Assembly: GCA_003023405.1 (NCBI GenBank)
Contig: PXST01000045.1
Location: 1-32,277, forward strand
Reading direction: 5' to 3'
From: Halobacteriales archaeon SW_8_68_21
Lineage (GTDB): Archaea > Halobacteriota > Halobacteria > Halobacteriales > Haloferacaceae
Length of the DNA: 32,277 bases
The notes beneath the pieces are model-generated. The model worked only from the letters and a program-made list of their open reading frames with translations, was not told the DNA's origin and did not search any database. This document shows, one piece after another, positions 14,978-23,070 of the stretch; the first letter of the stretch is position 1, and each line of letters starts with the position of its first letter. A program made the position numbers and the translations under genes.

Positions 14978-16055
14978 ATGCCGAACCGACACGCCGAGCC
15001 CGACGCCGCGGAGCGACCGCCCGACGTCGGGGAGCTGACGCCGCCGGATCGCACGCTGATGGGTCCCGGTCCGAGCGACGTTCACCCGCGCGTCCTCAAG
15101 GCGATGAGCACCCCGCTCGTGGGGCACCCCGACCCGTCGTTCGTCGATATCATGGATGAGGTCCAAGAGCTGCTGCGGTACACGTTCCGGACGGACAACC
15201 GGTGGACGATCCCGGTCTCTGGGACCGGCTCGGCGTCGATGGAGGCCGCGATCGGCAACCTCGTCGAACCGGGCGACACGATGTTAGTCCCGACGAACGG
15301 CTACTTCGGCGGGCAGATGAAGTCGATGGCAGAGCGCGCGGGCGGGGAGGCCGTCGAAGTGGACGCGCCGTGGGGCGAGCCGCTCGACCCCGTCGACGTC
15401 GAGCGCGCCTTCGACGAACACCAGCCGGACGTGTTCGGGTTCGTCCACGCGGAGACCTCTACGGGCGTCCGCCAGCCGGACGTTCCGGAGCTGACCGACA
15501 TCGCGCACGACCACGACGCGTTTGTGATCGCCGACTGCGTCACCTCGCTGGGCGGCGTCGAGCTGCGCGTCGGCGACTGGGACGTCGACGTCGCCTACTC
15601 CGGTCCGCAGAAGTGCCTCTCGTGTCCGCCCGGCGCGAGTCCGCTCACGCTCAACGATCGTGCGATGGACAAGATCCTCGACCGCGACCGGCGGCCGCGG
15701 TCGTGGTATCTCGACCTCTCGCTTCTGGAAGGGTACTGGGGCGACGACCGCTCGTACCACCACACCGCGCCGATCACGAACGTCTACGCGTTACGCGAGG
15801 CGCTCCGGCTCGTCGCCGAGGAAGGGATCGAGGAACGGTGTGAACGCGGTGCGGGTGCCCGACGGCGTCGACGATGGCGCGGTCATCGACCACCTCCTCG
15901 CGGAGTACGACTTAGAGATCGCATCCGGCTTAGGCGATCTGGAGGGCGACATCTGGCGGATCGGCTGTATGGGCCGCTCTGCCCACTCGAAGAACGTCGA
16001 GTACGTCCTCGCCGCGCTGGAGGCGGCGCTGGCCGAACAGGGCTACGAGGTCTGA
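14978..16055 (+). pseudogene. Alanine-glyoxylate/serine-pyruvate-type aminotransferase, frameshifted by an internal deletion
   Basis: The first 287 codons (14978-15837) encode a class V PLP aminotransferase: PPDRTLMGPGPSDVHPRVL, PVSGTGSASMEAAIGNLVEP, VHAETSTGVRQPDV, VIADCVTSLGGVEL and the PLP-Lys region YSGPQKCLSCPPGASPLTLN. Such enzymes interconvert alanine or serine with glyoxylate or pyruvate. After EEGIEER the frame becomes Arg-rich and has no family likeness, running on to 16330. From 15843, in another frame, the proper tail appears: NAVRVPDGVDDGAVIDHLL and GDIWRIGCMGRSAHSKNVEY, with a stop at 16055. About 35-40 residues that join the halves are missing and the loss is out of frame. As written the gene cannot make a complete enzyme. 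Start at 14978 (MPNRH) is chosen because upstream codons are unrelated. A T7 run at 16162-16168 may end the transcript. Confidence 0.75.
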
Positions 16056-16319
16056 GTGGGGATCGGACGGCGGGCCGGGAGAGTGGACGGAGAACGCCCG
16101 GTCGCACATCGAGGGCGGCGTCCGCCGCCGGGTCGCGGTTCGGTACCGACGCTCACGCTAATTTTTTTCGCCGGGCGGTGAGGGAAGCGGTACGACCTCG
16201 CGGTCGCGTGTACCGACGAAGTGTGTCCCGAGTGCGGCGCGCCGATACCGCAGCGGGCGAGGTGGCGGGGTCGGTGGCGGCCCGCCCTCGGCGCACCCGT
16301 TGGGGAGCGAGTCAGCGGG

Positions 16320-16550
16320 TCACTCCGTGAGCGGGAGGACGATCCCGAACACGAACGGGGCGAGGAGCATCACGAGGACGCCGAACAGCTCCGCGTCGAC
16401 GAACAGCGTCTGTTCCCACTCGGGAATCGGCCCGGCCGTCGAGCGGAGGTAGAGGTCGCCGAGCAGTCCGAACGCGAAAAGCACCACGCCGACCGCGAAC
16501 GTCCGTTTTGTCGCGCGCGAGTAGTCGATGTCACCGTAACGTCCCGTCAT
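16320..16550 (-). CDS. Small two-helix membrane protein
   Basis: 76 residues beginning MTGRYGDIDYSRATKRTFAV. Two hydrophobic segments are clear: FAVGVVLFAFGLLGDLYL (about 17-34) and LFGVLVMLLAPFVFGIVLPL (about 54-74). Between them is a short outside or inside loop with GPIPEWEQ. The GRYGDIDY start is typical of a small conserved haloarchaeal membrane family of unknown role. The ATG at 16550 is preferred; an in-frame start at 16577 would add nine residues. It is transcribed in the same direction as the HalX gene, 75 bases away, but there is no sign that the functions are linked. Confidence 0.6.
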   Translation of the reverse strand: MTGRYGDIDYSRATKRTFAVGVVLFAFGLLGDLYLRSTAGPIPEWEQTLFVDAELFGVLVMLLAPFVFGIVLPLTE

Positions 16551-16625
16551 ACCGGACAGTTTGGTCGTCGCGGACACAAATACCTCTCGGAGGCGTTCTC
16601 CGCCAGCGGCTCGGTCTCGGGCCCC

Positions 16626-17399
16626 TCAGCGCCTCGACGAGGTGACGTGTCGGTAGTTCGGGTCGGCGCGCATGTCCACGTGCCCGCAGTTGGCGCATCG
16701 CCACACGTAGGCACCGATCTTCGCGACTGCCTCGCCGCCGTCCACCGGTTCGCTCCAGTCTTGACCGCACTCGGCACACTCGTCGGGGCGGTACTTGCTC
16801 TCGACCGACCCCTCGGCGTCGGCCGCCGTGGCGTCGCTGACCGCGATCGCTTCCGCGACGGCGCGGACATCGCCGTCGTCCATCCGCGGCCGGAGCCTGC
16901 TTAGGTACTCTTGGAGGCACTCGGCGCGGTCTCGAAGCCGCTCGTACCGCTCGTCGCTCTCCGTGTCGTCGTCGGCCCGCCACTCGTACGTCGAGACCAG
17001 AGCCGTGGTCCGGTAGTACCGGTCGAGCAGCAGGTGGTAGTTCGCCCGGTAAAACAGCGTTTCGACGCGCTCAACGAGGTCCGCCTCGAACACCGGCCGT
17101 TCAAGCTGGTGATCGTACGGCGACCCCGAGCCGGCGTCCGACCGCTCTCGGATCCCGAGTACGCGACAGTGCGACGCCTCCGACTCGACCCGTTCGAGGA
17201 CCGTCGCCGCCGCCCCGTCGCCGAACGAGTCGTCCAACACGACGACCGCGACCCCTCCGTCGAACGCCTCGACGAACTGCGCGCTCGTCAGCGCTCGTCG
17301 GGGTCCGTGTTCGTCGAGCCAGAGCCCGTAGAGGTCCGCCCTCATCTTGTTGGCCTCGCAGACGACGACCGCCGAGGCGGGGAGTTTCACGCGGATCAC
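16626..17399 (-). CDS. HalX-domain response-regulator-like protein with degenerate receiver and C-terminal zinc ribbon
   Basis: 257 residues in three parts. The receiver-like domain (about 1-110) begins ASAVVVCEANKMRADLYGLW; where active receivers have an acidic pair (D-D/E) it has C-E, the phospho-acceptor strand VVVLDDSFGDG keeps an Asp, and the conserved Lys near the end is replaced (LERPVFEADL instead of L-x-K-P). A HalX helical domain follows (VERVETLFYRANYHLLLDRY onward), the family-specific unit of haloarchaeal regulators. The C-terminus adds an uncommon zinc ribbon: CAECGQDW and WRCANCGHVDMRA, two C-x2-C knuckles. It starts 48 bases after the multi-PAS gene ends, so the two are probably an operon. 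A phosphorylation-independent signalling adaptor or nucleic-acid-binding regulator is my inference. Confidence 0.75.
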   Translation of the reverse strand: MIRVKLPASAVVVCEANKMRADLYGLWLDEHGPRRALTSAQFVEAFDGGVAVVVLDDSFGDGAAATVLERVESEASHCRVLGIRERSDAGSGSPYDHQLERPVFEADLVERVETLFYRANYHLLLDRYYRTTALVSTYEWRADDDTESDERYERLRDRAECLQEYLSRLRPRMDDGDVRAVAEAIAVSDATAADAEGSVESKYRPDECAECGQDWSEPVDGGEAVAKIGAYVWRCANCGHVDMRADPNYRHVTSSRR

Positions 17400-17447
17400 C
17401 CGCTGACCCCGAACCGAGCGGCGGAGCTGGTCCGCGGTCGCGTCGTT

Positions 17448-19559
17448 TCACTCATCTCGGTCGGTGGCCGTCAGTTCCGATCCCCGCATCGATTCCGAGA
17501 GCCGCCGCGACTGCACCGAAAACGAGTGGACGGTCGCGAGGTCGTCGACGAGCGAGAGGGCGGTCTCCACCGAGCGCTCCGCCCGCCGAAGCTCCGTCTC
17601 CGACCCGTCGTCGGGCGCGGCGGCGAGCCGGTCTCGTGCCTCCCGCAGCGGCGTGCCGAGGTCCTCGGCGAGCACCTCGCCGAACTCCGTCAGGTGCCGC
17701 TCGATCTCCTGTGCGTGCTCCTTCGACTCGGTCACGTCCTGAAGGAAGCTGACGGCGTGTGTGACCCCTCCGTCCGACTCGACGACCGGCGCGACATCGA
17801 TCCGGCCCCAGAACGGCGTCCCGTCCGCCCGGTGGAGGACGACGGTCTCTGAGTAGTGTTCGCCTGCGTCGATCGCCGACGCTATTGCCCGCATCGCGTC
17901 GTCGTCCGTGTCGTCGCCGCCGAGGACGGAGATCCCCTCTCCGGTGACAGCGTCGCGGTCGTACCCGGTCGTCGACTCGAACTCGTCGTTCGCATACGTT
18001 ATCGGGCTGCTCGGCTCGGCCGTCTCGTGGATCGCGACCCCGACCGGCGCGGTCTCGACGGCGCGGTTCTTCAGTCGAAGCTCTCGTTCGCGCCGCTTCT
18101 GAACGGTGATGTCGGTCGCGATACCGACGATGCGCGTCAGATCGCCGTCCTCGTAGACGCCGGCCGACTGGTCGTGGACCCACCTAACCTCGCCGTCAGG
18201 ACGGACTACCCGGTACGTCTCCTCGTACGCGTCCGGATCCTCGCGCTGCTCCGCCAGCGCCGCTTCGACTCGGTCCCGGTCCTCGGGGTGGGTCGCCTCG
18301 ACGAACGACGTCAGACCCTCTTCGAGGCGCTCCGGGGGATATCCCCAGATGTCACCGTACGAATCGGTGATGAAGTCCATCGACTCCTTGCCAGGGGTGG
18401 ACAGCCAGATCACCTCGCCGGCGTTCGCCTGTATCTGGTCGAGCATGCCGGCCCGCTCCTCCCGCTCCGTTACGTCGAGCGCCAGGCCGATCACCCGGGA
18501 GACGCTGCCGGTCTCGTTCAGCGCCGGCTGGAGCCACGTCTCGAGCGTTGCGTCGCCGGTCTCGACGAGGCCGTGACTCGCCTCCCCGCCGAGCGCCGCC
18601 TCGACGTTCCGGCGCAGCGCGGATCGGTCAGTGAACGTCTCCGCGACGGAGTCCCCGCGGGTGATCCGCCGTTGTAACCGGTCAGAGAGCGTCTCGCCCC
18701 GAAGCGTTGATATCGTCCCGTCTGGCTCGACCTCGAACAGCGTCAGCGGCGCGCTGTCGACGACGGTCTCGACGGCCTGCCGGAGGCGGACGAGTCGGTC
18801 CTCGCGTTCGCGCCGTTCGGCGACGCTCCGCCCAATTCCGACGATCCCCTGCGGCGTCCCGTCGGTGTCAGTCACGAGAGCACCCGTGTACTCCACCGGG
18901 ATCGTCGCCCCGTCCGCCGCGACCAGCTCCACCTCGACGGTGGCGCTACCGCTCTCGAACACGGTCTTCATCGCGTCAGCGACCCTGTCCCTGTCGGCCC
19001 CCGCGAAGAAGTCCAGCGCGTCCATCCCGTCCAACTCCTCGTCGTTGTATCCGGTAAGCTCGCTGAACCGCTCGTTCCACCGCCGGAGCGCGCCGTCCGC
19101 GTCGAGCGTGTAAAACAGGTCGTCGATGGTGTCGAGGAGCCGCTCCGTCGGCTCCGCGGCGAGCGACGGTTCCACCGGCGTCGCCGCGACCGCGTCCATC
19201 CGACGAGCGAGAAGCGTCGAGAGGTCCACGCCGCTCCGGCGGACCAGCACGTCGGTCGCCCCCGCCGCGAGCGCCTCATCGACCGCGTCGTCGTCGGTGA
19301 CGATCGCGAGCGTCGGGACGCGAGGAACCGCCTCGCGGATCGCGGCGAGCGAGTCAGCCCCCGTCCCCGGCGTCAGTTCACAGACCGCCAGTCGAACGCC
19401 GGCCAAGCGGTCCGGAGAAAGCTCAGTGACGCCTCCCTCGACGGACCGGACGGCGTCGGACTCGTCGAGGACCGTCGACTCCGCGGCCGCGTCGCGCACG
19501 ATGCCCGCGTCAGAGCCGGAGTAGACGACGGCGTGAGTCGGCTCGCTCTGGGAGTCCAT
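17448..19559 (-). CDS. Multi-PAS signalling protein with vestigial histidine-kinase end
   Basis: 703 residues. An N-terminal receiver-like domain (about 1-125) lacks the phospho-Asp (AVCELTPG in its place) and the late Lys. Four PAS units follow: TIDDLFYTLDADGALRRWNE, a diverged one around TLFEVEPDGTISTLRGE, one around MDFITDSYGDIWGYPPERLE ending GIATDITVQKRRE, and TAPVGVAIHETAEPSSPITY ending FLQDVTESKEHAQ. After the last PAS comes EIERHLTEFGEVLAEDLGTP, which aligns with the HisKA helix of other kinases in the window (FASVVSHDLRNPL) but has Glu where the phospho-His should be. The protein ends without any HATPase domain. It therefore senses but cannot autophosphorylate. Start ATG at 19559 (MDSQSEPTH) is preferred over upstream in-frame codons. 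The HalX-like gene follows in the same operon and may be its output. Confidence 0.8.
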   Translation of the reverse strand: MDSQSEPTHAVVYSGSDAGIVRDAAAESTVLDESDAVRSVEGGVTELSPDRLAGVRLAVCELTPGTGADSLAAIREAVPRVPTLAIVTDDDAVDEALAAGATDVLVRRSGVDLSTLLARRMDAVAATPVEPSLAAEPTERLLDTIDDLFYTLDADGALRRWNERFSELTGYNDEELDGMDALDFFAGADRDRVADAMKTVFESGSATVEVELVAADGATIPVEYTGALVTDTDGTPQGIVGIGRSVAERREREDRLVRLRQAVETVVDSAPLTLFEVEPDGTISTLRGETLSDRLQRRITRGDSVAETFTDRSALRRNVEAALGGEASHGLVETGDATLETWLQPALNETGSVSRVIGLALDVTEREERAGMLDQIQANAGEVIWLSTPGKESMDFITDSYGDIWGYPPERLEEGLTSFVEATHPEDRDRVEAALAEQREDPDAYEETYRVVRPDGEVRWVHDQSAGVYEDGDLTRIVGIATDITVQKRRERELRLKNRAVETAPVGVAIHETAEPSSPITYANDEFESTTGYDRDAVTGEGISVLGGDDTDDDAMRAIASAIDAGEHYSETVVLHRADGTPFWGRIDVAPVVESDGGVTHAVSFLQDVTESKEHAQEIERHLTEFGEVLAEDLGTPLREARDRLAAAPDDGSETELRRAERSVETALSLVDDLATVHSFSVQSRRLSESMRGSELTATDRDE

Positions 19560-19756
19560 ACGCGTCCGAACCGTCGGCAAGTGAAAAGTCTATAGCGCAA
19601 ATTATCAGGAGTAAACACTGCCGCGACGGCTCGGTCCGATCCGGCCGCGCCGACGCCGGGAGACGAGACAGCAGTGGGACCGCCCAGCCGACCGACCCTA
19701 CAACCCGTCCTGCCGGAACCCCTGCGTTTTCAGGCGCGAACCCCCAGCGTCCGAAC

Positions 19757-20812
19757 GTGACCGCGAACGCGACGTTCGACTTCGACCTGCTTGCGCGCCT
19801 GACCGACACCCCCGGCCCCGTCGGCTACGAGGACCGCGTGCGCAACGTCGTGCGCGACGAACTCCCGGCCGTCGACGCGGTGCGGACGGACGCGATGGGG
19901 AACGTCGTCGCGACCGTCGACGGAAACTTGAACCCCGACTACGAGGTGCTCGTGGCCGCGCACATGGACGAGATCGGACTGATCGTGAGCGGCGTCGACG
20001 ACGACGGCTTCCTCTCCGTGGAGCCGCTCGGCGGCTGGAACCCGGACGCGCTCCGCGGGCAGCCGGTCACCGTCCACACCCGCGAGCGCGACTACGACGG
20101 GGTGGTGGGGATCAACGCCGCGCACACGGCCACCGAAGAGGCCCCCGACGACTGGACGCTCGACGACGCCCACGTGTTCACCGGTCTCGACCCCGACGAG
20201 GCGACCGAGGCGTTCGGCGTCGGCGACGTCGTGACGTTCGACAGCGACCTCCGCGAGCTGGGCGAGTGCGTCGCCGGCTCCTCGCTGGACGACCGGGCGG
20301 GCGTGTACGTGCTGTTGGAGGCCGCGCGGCTCGCCGACCCGGACGTGACCGTCAACTACGCCGCGACGGTCCAAGAGGAGGTCGGGTTGCGGGGCGCGGC
20401 GGCCCTCGGCGTCGACGTTGACCCCGACCTCATCGTCGCGCTCGACGGGACGCTCGAACAGTCGTACCCCGGCGTCGACCCGTCGAACGCGATCACGACG
20501 CTCGGCGACGGCGTCGGGATCAAACGGAAGGACGCGAGCGTCGTCCCGACGCCCGGGGTCGTGGACCGCCTCGAATCCGTCGCGGAGAGCCGCGACGTTC
20601 CGTTCCAGCGCGAGGTGTCGTGGAACATCGGGACCGACACCGCGGCGCTCCAGAACGCCGGCGGCGCGCGACCTGTCGGCGCGCTCTCGATTCCCGTCCG
20701 CTACCACCACTCCGCCGTCGAGACGGCCGACGCGCGCGACATCGAGGCCGCCGTCGACCTGCTCACCGCCTTCCTCGATAGCGAAGAGGGGACGAACTAC
20801 GCGCCGGAGTGA
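19757..20812 (+). CDS. M42-family aminopeptidase
   Basis: 351 residues of the M42 (TET/deblocking aminopeptidase) family: dinuclear metallopeptidases that assemble into large tetrahedral particles and trim peptides from the proteasome. Metal ligands are visible as H69 and D71 (AAHMDEIGLIV), the bridging Asp (SSLDDRAGVYVLLEA), the catalytic and ligand Glu pair (ATVQEEVGLRGAAA), an Asp (LIVALDGTLEQ) and the last His (PVRYHHSAVE). N-terminal TDTPGPVGYEDRVR and DAMGNVVA are also typical, as is the inserted PDZ-like domain between about 80 and 170. Start is GTG at 19757, since homology (LLARLTDTPGPVGYE) begins within ten residues. It stands alone, convergent with the PadR-like gene. Confidence 0.9.
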   Translation: MTANATFDFDLLARLTDTPGPVGYEDRVRNVVRDELPAVDAVRTDAMGNVVATVDGNLNPDYEVLVAAHMDEIGLIVSGVDDDGFLSVEPLGGWNPDALRGQPVTVHTRERDYDGVVGINAAHTATEEAPDDWTLDDAHVFTGLDPDEATEAFGVGDVVTFDSDLRELGECVAGSSLDDRAGVYVLLEAARLADPDVTVNYAATVQEEVGLRGAAALGVDVDPDLIVALDGTLEQSYPGVDPSNAITTLGDGVGIKRKDASVVPTPGVVDRLESVAESRDVPFQREVSWNIGTDTAALQNAGGARPVGALSIPVRYHHSAVETADARDIEAAVDLLTAFLDSEEGTNYAPE

Positions 20813-20874
20813 GGGGTGGGCGGTCGAAACGGTCGCAAGATCACCGCGCCGTCAGTTGGGGATGCGGTCGAAGT

Positions 20875-21174
20875 TCATGCGTCAGCGCCGGCGACCCACT
20901 CGTCGCGGCGGGCGAGCGCGTCGCGGGCCGCGTCGGTGAGGCCGTACTCGTTGGTGCGGCGGTCGCGGGCGCGCTTCGCGACGAGGCCGCGGTCGACGAG
21001 CTTGTCGAGGTTCTGGTAGAGCCGGCTGTGGTTGATCTCCTCGTCGTAGTAGTCGGCGAGGTCCGTCTTCAGTGAGAGTCCCTTTCGATTGTCGACCTTC
21101 GCGAGGACTCGCAGGAGGTCGCGCTGGAAAGCGGTGAGGTCGGCGACGACGTTCTTGTCGGTCGTCGGGCTCAT
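20875..21174 (-). CDS. PadR-like winged-helix transcriptional regulator
   Basis: 99 residues. The winged helix is visible: TAFQRDLLRVLAKVDNRKGL, then the recognition part EEINHSRLYQNLDKLVDRGL and the wing KRARDRRTNEYGLTDAARDA, followed by a short terminal helix. This is the common haloarchaeal PadR-type layout (L-T-x-F-Q-R at the start, a Tyr-Gln-Asn-Leu-Asp-x-Leu recognition helix). A strong Shine-Dalgarno-like GGAGGTG lies just upstream of the ATG (21180-21187 on the minus strand), so this gene, unlike most here, seems to have a leader. The signal sensed is unknown. It is convergent with the M42 peptidase gene. Confidence 0.8.
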   Translation of the reverse strand: MSPTTDKNVVADLTAFQRDLLRVLAKVDNRKGLSLKTDLADYYDEEINHSRLYQNLDKLVDRGLVAKRARDRRTNEYGLTDAARDALARRDEWVAGADA

Positions 21175-21420
21175 CCGGCACCTCCGAGAGCGTAGTCGCC
21201 GTCGTTTTTACTGAGCGGTGCCTCTGCCGTCGCGCGGGAGTTAATCCCCGCAGTTGCCATCGTTGGCATGGTTATGTGTTTGGGCACAGAACCCGACCCG
21301 GCCGGGGGGATTCCTACAGTTTCATCGCGAGCCGAGGGTTCGTCGCTCGGGCTCCGTGGATACATGTGACCACGTCTGTTACTTGAATGTACTGGAAGTG
21401 CTATGGAGTACGATCCGGCC

Positions 21421-21434
21421 TTATATTAAATATA
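21421..21434 (+). promoter_or_regulatory. TATA-like box of the PhiH1-type repressor gene
   Basis: TTATATTAAATATA lies 19-32 bases before the ATG at 21453, which fits a leaderless transcript and supports that start over upstream in-frame codons. The symmetrical AT block could also be a site of autoregulation. Confidence 0.5.
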
Positions 21435-21452
21435 GGTGCGTTTGTGTATCGT

Positions 21453-21782
21453 ATGAGATACGCGGGAGAATGGATGTCTGCGGCAGATGACCGGATTCTG
21501 GAGTATTTGTCTGAACATGAATCTGGCTCTCCAACGAAAATGAAGAAGGAAGGTCCAATCCGATATTCTCGCGTACAGGTCCATAGACGGTGTAAGAAGC
21601 TCGCAGAGAAGGGGCTGATCAAGGACCTCGGAAACGGCGTCTACATAATCACTGACGACGGCGAGGCCTACCTCGAAGGTCGACTTGACACCGAAAGCTG
21701 GCGCTACATCGACGAGGACGCCGACGCGGTCGAGGCGAACAAGTCGGCTGACGAGGAAACGTCGAACGGAGGCGCGAGTTAG
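21453..21782 (+). CDS. PhiH1-repressor-like winged-helix protein
   Basis: 109 residues. MSAADDRILEYLSEHESGSP followed by YSRVQVHRRCKKLAEKGLIK and the wing GNGVYIITDDGEAYLEGRLD is the layout of the haloarchaeal virus PhiH1 repressor family: a helix ending in an E-x-x-S/G-P stretch, an R-V-x-x-R-x-x-x-L recognition helix, and a Y-x-I-T-x-x-G-E-x-Y-L wing. The C-terminal tail is acidic and probably disordered. Such genes are frequent near proviruses and integrated elements and probably keep them silent. It marks the left side of the accessory region that reaches tRNA-Lys. A decayed relative follows directly. The target is unknown. Confidence 0.8.
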   Translation: MRYAGEWMSAADDRILEYLSEHESGSPTKMKKEGPIRYSRVQVHRRCKKLAEKGLIKDLGNGVYIITDDGEAYLEGRLDTESWRYIDEDADAVEANKSADEETSNGGAS

Positions 21783-21802
21783 ATGCGGGACTCCGTCTGT
21801 GG

Positions 21803-22138
21803 ATGGGCGGTCTTGACGAGCGCATCCTCGAACGGTTAGCCGACAACGGTGACGCGACCGCGTAGGAGATCGCGTTCGACCTGCTCGGTCGCGTGAGCCA
21901 AGGGTAAGTGAGTGACCGATGTGAGGTGCCGGCCGACGCTGAGCTCGTCGAGTGTCACGAGCGCGAGATTGTCGGTAGTCGTGTGGAGACTTACTGGTCG
22001 ATCACGACGTGGGGCGAGCTGTTCCTCCGTGAGGACGTTAATCCAAGTTTGGACGTGCCGGTACCGAGTCCGCGGCCGCCGCATGCTACGCGGCCGGGTG
22101 AATGGGCAGGATTCTATCTAAAATCCTCCTACCAGTGA
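21803..22138 (+). pseudogene. Decayed PhiH1-repressor-like winged-helix gene
   Basis: From 21803 a frame reads MGGLDERILERLADNGDATA, matching the start of the neighbouring repressor (DDRILEYLSEHESGS), but meets an in-frame TAG (21863-21865) and a TAA soon after. In a shifted frame from 21908 the sequence continues as RCEVPADAELVECHE and TYWSITTWGELFLREDVNP, the recognition and wing parts of the same family, then runs into unrelated codons until 22138. So one nonsense change and one frameshift have broken it. The last bases overlap the 3' end of the unknown minus-strand gene. Confidence 0.6.
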
Positions 22139-22803
22139 GGTTGTAGCTCGTTATGGATAAAGTTAACAATATATCTATTTCCGACAGACGGTTCTATGAC
22201 CCTAATAAATCCGTTCTTAGAGACTTCCATTTTTGTCTGACGACCATTGTAGGAAAATTGTAGTCCGAGTTGGTTCTTATCAGACCGATTTAGAACAGCC
22301 CCCATGTCTGGGTCCGAGACTACGTCTGTTCCATAGACCGTCCCCTTCTCTGCCTGTCTGCCAGCGTTATTGAATCCATACTTCCATGGGTCGGCGTTTG
22401 GCCGAGTTTGTGCGTATGAGTCTAAATCTATAGTCGGACGACTGAATGACTGTCCCGTTTGATTTTCCATAATATCAAACACAAATAAACCTTCAGTATC
22501 GTCCACAAGCACAAATTTTCCAGGGGCAATCAAGAATTCAGTCATGCTGGTAACCTTCTCCCACTGGTCATTTGTAACAATTTGTCCTCCCTGAACAGAT
22601 GGTACTGATAATTTCTCGGTATCCTCAATGAGTGCCCGACCTTTCTGGAGATTGATTTGGCTTCCAGTTGGTAGCGAAGTCTGTTGAACTGGGCCGACAT
22701 TAACACAGGTGTTTAGCGTAAACCCTCTGCTTTGCCGAGTAGTTTGAAGAGAACTAATCGAGCCAAAATTGCCCGAGGAAACGCCGATAATTCCGGATTT
22801 CAT
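22129..22803 (-). CDS. Unknown AT-rich protein divergent from the GHKL ATPase
   Basis: 224 residues that I do not recognise. It is rich in Ser, Thr, Asn and Gln (for example SSGNFGSISSLQTTRQSRGF) and has many beta-type segments (MTEFLIAPGKFVLVDDTEGL, FVFDIMENQTG, QFSYNGRQTKMEVSKNGFIR). There is no signal peptide, membrane span or Cys cluster. The protein is much less acidic than its haloarchaeal neighbours, and the gene has A/T-rich codons, as does the GHKL gene, so both probably arrived together from a lower-GC haloarchaeon or virus. It is transcribed away from the GHKL gene; the shared AT-rich space holds two inverted repeats. A partner, sensor or immunity role in a defence module is only a guess from location. 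ATG at 22803 is the first in frame. Confidence 0.55.
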   Translation of the reverse strand: MKSGIIGVSSGNFGSISSLQTTRQSRGFTLNTCVNVGPVQQTSLPTGSQINLQKGRALIEDTEKLSVPSVQGGQIVTNDQWEKVTSMTEFLIAPGKFVLVDDTEGLFVFDIMENQTGQSFSRPTIDLDSYAQTRPNADPWKYGFNNAGRQAEKGTVYGTDVVSDPDMGAVLNRSDKNQLGLQFSYNGRQTKMEVSKNGFIRVIEPSVGNRYIVNFIHNELQPHW

Positions 22804-22804
22804 A

Positions 22805-22831
22805 ATACCCTCTGCGTGAACTTCAGGGTAT
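22805..22831. promoter_or_regulatory. Inverted repeat ATACCCT-13-AGGGTAT before the unknown gene
   Basis: Perfect seven-base arms (22805-22811 and 22825-22831) end one base before the start codon at 22803. AT-rich TATA candidates lie at 22842-22852 and 22862-22872 on the minus strand, so the repeat falls where transcription would begin: an operator, or a hairpin masking the start codon. Confidence 0.35.
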
Positions 22832-23005
22832 CATTATTCATGATTTAATTTTAACCTATCCAATATATATGCTTTTCGCCAGATAAGAATTCATGCGTGT
22901 TGAGTGGTCCACCCCGGGGAGTACAAGTTACTGTGAGTTTAAAAACAGATTTACAGCAATATCGACTGAAAATCCAGCAAAATTGGGATCTAATTCGGCA
23001 CATTC

Positions 23006-23030
23006 GTTGTTAGATGATACAGTTAACAAC
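23006..23030. promoter_or_regulatory. Inverted repeat GTTGTTA-11-TAACAAC before the GHKL gene
   Basis: Perfect seven-base arms (23006-23012 and 23024-23030), 40 bases before the ATG at 23071. The location overlaps the likely TATA/BRE zone of the GHKL gene, suggesting repression of the module. AT-rich sequence makes chance repeats more likely. Confidence 0.3.
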
Positions 23031-23070
23031 ATCTCTCACACTCAAAACTGTTAATTGACATCAGTATAGA

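Noticed and set aside
16221..16330. Plus-strand GTG frame beginning with a CPECGAPI zinc-knuckle-like stretch
   Set aside because: The resemblance to small zinc-ribbon proteins ends after about ten residues and the frame then runs antisense through the small membrane protein gene with Arg-rich codons. Probably chance or a tiny relic.
16911..18677. Long plus-strand open frames opposite the HalX and multi-PAS genes
   Set aside because: Antisense shadows of strongly supported minus-strand genes; no motif.
21171..21269. Small minus-strand frame (starts MPTMATAGINSRATAEAPLS) overlapping the PadR-like start as ATGA
   Set aside because: The overlap is attractive, but the PadR-like gene has its own strong ribosome-binding site inside this frame, and the peptide shows no recognised motif. 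It may be leader sequence only.
22912..22919. CCCCGGGG palindrome in the AT-rich gap
   Set aside because: An eight-base palindrome alone is weak evidence; no second copy nearby.
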